Part shown: positions 33,001 to 33,626 of the stretch, piece after piece
Numbering within the stretch: the first letter of the stretch is position 1
Layout: each line of letters opens with the position of its first letter
Notes under the pieces: model-generated
What the model was told of the DNA's origin: nothing
Databases searched by the model: none
Seen by the model: only the letters and a program-made list of their open reading frames with translations
Translations under genes and position numbers: made by a program
Origin: JANNHP01 sp031404455
GTDB lineage: Bacteria > Planctomycetota > JAJSAM01 > JAJVHW01
DNA: 33,626 nucleotides
Direction of reading: 5' to 3'
Assembly: GCA_031404455.1 (NCBI GenBank)
Contig: JANNHP010000090.1
Location: forward strand, 1 to 33,626

Positions 33001-33217
33001 GCGGCGTCTCGGCCGCGGGCGAGACCGCTGCAGCGTCGCCGCGGCGTTCGAGCTGCTGCACGCGAATCGTCAGGTCGCGCAGACGCGCCTCGATCCGGTG
33101 CAGCACTTCCGATTCGGAGACGGAGGGCTTCCTGCTGCGCACGACGAGCCACACGACCAACGCGAGGAGCCCGAGGAGGAACATCGGGCAGATGAACCAA
33201 CTCGCGTCGAAGTGCAC
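29990..33217 (-). CDS. DUF2339-type polytopic membrane protein
   Basis: The protein has 1075 residues. An N-terminal membrane helix (FICPMFLLGLLALVVWLVV, 8-26) is followed by a short coiled coil (EVLHRIEARLRDLTIRVQQL) and a Pro/Ala-rich linker to about residue 150. From AVSLEAFLGGRVMLIAGVIV onward there are more than twenty hydrophobic helices, with GFGLGALYLSNYFACSIYDM and LGGFMAPWLLSRKTGD as in the DUF2339 family. Its role is unknown; the family is often large and Ala-rich and may act in envelope organisation or transport. The start is GTG at 33217, 6 nt after GGAGGT and just after the stop of the glycosyltransferase gene. The ATG at 33221 is in another frame. It overlaps ampG at its end. 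Confidence 0.82.
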   Translation of the reverse strand: MHFDASWFICPMFLLGLLALVVWLVVRSRKPSVSESEVLHRIEARLRDLTIRVQQLERRGDAAAVSPAAETPPVAAVQSVAESRSPPPAPIVVPAPSAWIETHPVAAEEPPPLPMPPPLVPEAPIAAPAPAPRARPVSERPIAVVPSKPAVSLEAFLGGRVMLIAGVIVGLIGIAFFLKYAIDRGWITAGWRIAMGVTAGAALLFGGDRMRRRGFDVFGQALMGFGLGALYLSNYFACSIYDMIGTTAAFALTAGITAGGAALALRRGAPVLAYLGFLGGFMAPWLLSRKTGDIVALTVWLSVLDAGLLFVLLRRAWHGLDLLALLATAVYVSVWFDRYATGSNLGVACACLAALLAASLTLGLAPAIVRKERPTAQSLVGVVAAGALSGVAGHELLFPAHRWGLGIGVVLLGAMYFLASRLVAKRVEGARAESESLLGFAAAAFATAIAVVASGNAVSPALSAAGLAVVYAGTRTRHGILLACGVGTIALACGDLLASRLGMFDEAATPFLNERFFVFACPCVALLAAGRLMSKAEGVSPATSTLVAAAGLLVLPLVLAGDLYRGFRPLDALHRELRYVAPAAALAVYGFLAARLFGRGSALGRALAFVPVGFALLFGMTLLIHGHARPFAIGLNPTFLAGILIVAAARFAARDDERNAGNSFGTMAAIFLLALVTAEIHAWGETSDVGMHGNRNDPQFAARNWIVIAWAAFASVLAVAEAARRWKPLAWVGTGSASGERVLAILALAGALVWHVAVHVDRHQVSTWVHGWAPGSPLEPFSNRVFQAGIAIVIAAHVVGRAPFDGVRRAVRIVGLAYLLTVVTIEIPWWVEWRQELQNSQGRWPVVERFHSAHWTTIAWALFAAAIAWMGAARKLRALRWIGIDDERIEAGLALVPLAGAACWGVATMIDGRNAALPLVLNLRFAACFLVFAAAFAVAARCLGKMRDTVHVCAVIWGLVFLTSEIHAWGRTCDVGTGTREEAAFRAIVWISIAWAAYAAALVGIGFARRQAGLRWMGLAVFALTLGKVFLVDMAQLEAVYRIGSFLVLGALLVAASFLYQRARKSETPPTPPAE

Positions 33218-33220
33218 CCA

Positions 33221-33626
33221 TCACCTCCGGCGGCGGATGCTACGCCCTCCGAGTTCCGCGACGAGCGTTCGCCACGCAGCGATCTCGCGCGCCGGGCGGA
33301 CGAGATGCGCGCGGCGGTCGCCGGCCCGGCGCAGCGCGGCGAGGAACGCCGCGTCCGTCTCCGCGCGACGAAGGCGTCGCGCGAGCGCCGCGGTGTCGCC
33401 GACGGGGAAGAGTCCGGGATGCGCGCTCCCGAGCACGCCGACGACGCCCGGCACGCGCGACGCGATCACCGGCACGCCGAGCGCCAGCGCCTCGGAGAGA
33501 ACGCCCGCGCCGCCCTCCATCCGCGAGCTGAGGACCATCACGTCGCTCCCGGCGAGGACCCGCAGCGTGCTCGCCCGCGGCAGGTCGCCGAGCCAACGAT
33601 AGCGCGGGTTGCGCGCCTCCTCGGCC
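33221..33626 (-). CDS. senB: GT4-type glycosyltransferase, SenB-like, C-terminal fragment
   Basis: About 134 residues of the C-terminal part run in from the right edge; the start is outside. NPRYRWLGDLPRASTLRVLA, SSRMEGGAGVLSEALALGVP and HPGLFPVGDTAALARRLRRA form the GT-B C-terminal domain, with Glu184-type residues of the donor site in MEGG...SEAL. This exact SSRMEGG(A)xVxSEAL pattern, followed by PGxFPVGDT and AETDxxFLAAL, is characteristic, as I recall it, of the selenosugar synthase SenB (TIGR04348), which joins a sugar nucleotide and selenophosphate in selenoneine biosynthesis. That would need a SenA and SelD neighbour beyond the window. If those are absent, an ordinary GT4 enzyme is the alternative. 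The stop is 3 nt from the DUF2339 start. Confidence 0.6.
   Translation of the reverse strand, partial: AEEARNPRYRWLGDLPRASTLRVLAGSDVMVLSSRMEGGAGVLSEALALGVPVIASRVPGVVGVLGSAHPGLFPVGDTAALARRLRRAETDAAFLAALRRAGDRRAHLVRPAREIAAWRTLVAELGGRSIRRRR

Noticed and set aside
29229..33224. Second long minus-strand frame beginning with ATG 33221
   Set aside because: It is out of frame with the DUF2339 gene, which has a clear membrane protein pattern starting at GTG 33217.

Overview
This is a very GC-rich, gene-dense chromosomal window from a Gram-negative bacterium with an outer membrane: it carries a TonB-dependent receptor, a Sec-exported lipoprotein with a lipobox, and many exported beta-rich proteins. 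The mix (several large exported proteins of unknown role, a CSLREA/beta-helix protein, a K+-independent membrane pyrophosphatase, DUF2339, DUF4139, a lysine-rich histone-H1-like peptide) is the kind of content seen in Planctomycetota, Myxococcota and similar metagenome-derived lineages. I cannot place it more exactly. No rRNA, tRNA or CRISPR array was seen.

Layout. 1-1823 (minus): an RlmI-type rRNA methyltransferase followed, with a TGATG stop/start overlap, by a matrixin-like zinc protease that leaves the window. 1851-4354: a TonB-dependent receptor (2079-4235, plus) bracketed by clusters of one short repeat family in inverted orientation. 4376-9911: exported DUF4139 protein, CSLREA beta-helix protein, small PHA-granule-region protein and a large SPFH/flotillin-like protein. 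10250-13387 (plus): a graveyard of defence-type genes, namely an AlbA_2/COG2865-type ATPase missing its N-terminal domain, a DUF91/DUF5655-like nuclease fragment, and the C-terminal third of a type I restriction subunit HsdR joined to it out of frame. 13391-13870: Bcp peroxiredoxin.

13922-19516 (plus) is the most interesting part: DUF3299 lipoprotein, SDR oxidoreductase, RimK-like N-terminal (RLAN-like) protein, RimK-like ATP-grasp ligase, GNAT acetyltransferase and a SpecificRecomb-family membrane protein. The genes are 2 nt apart or overlap by 4-8 nt, except for one 236-bp gap between SDR and RLAN. That gap is filled by a MITE-like palindromic element with a 10-bp direct repeat at its ends. 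Removing the element and one repeat copy would leave 4 nt between the SDR stop and the RLAN start, so I infer one six-gene operon split by an insertion. An ATP-grasp/GNAT pair suggests peptide or amino-acid ligation plus acylation of an unknown substrate.

19533-24974 (minus, apart from the H1-like gene): exported beta-propeller-like and concanavalin-like proteins, a 50-residue H1-like DNA-binding peptide (plus, 23049-23201) with a strong terminator, and an exported protein with an internal duplication. 25282-30009 (plus): H+-pyrophosphatase, an exported protein of unknown function, and an AmpG-like permease. 29990-33626 (minus): a DUF2339 polytopic membrane protein downstream of the C-terminal end of a glycosyltransferase that resembles SenB of selenoneine biosynthesis.
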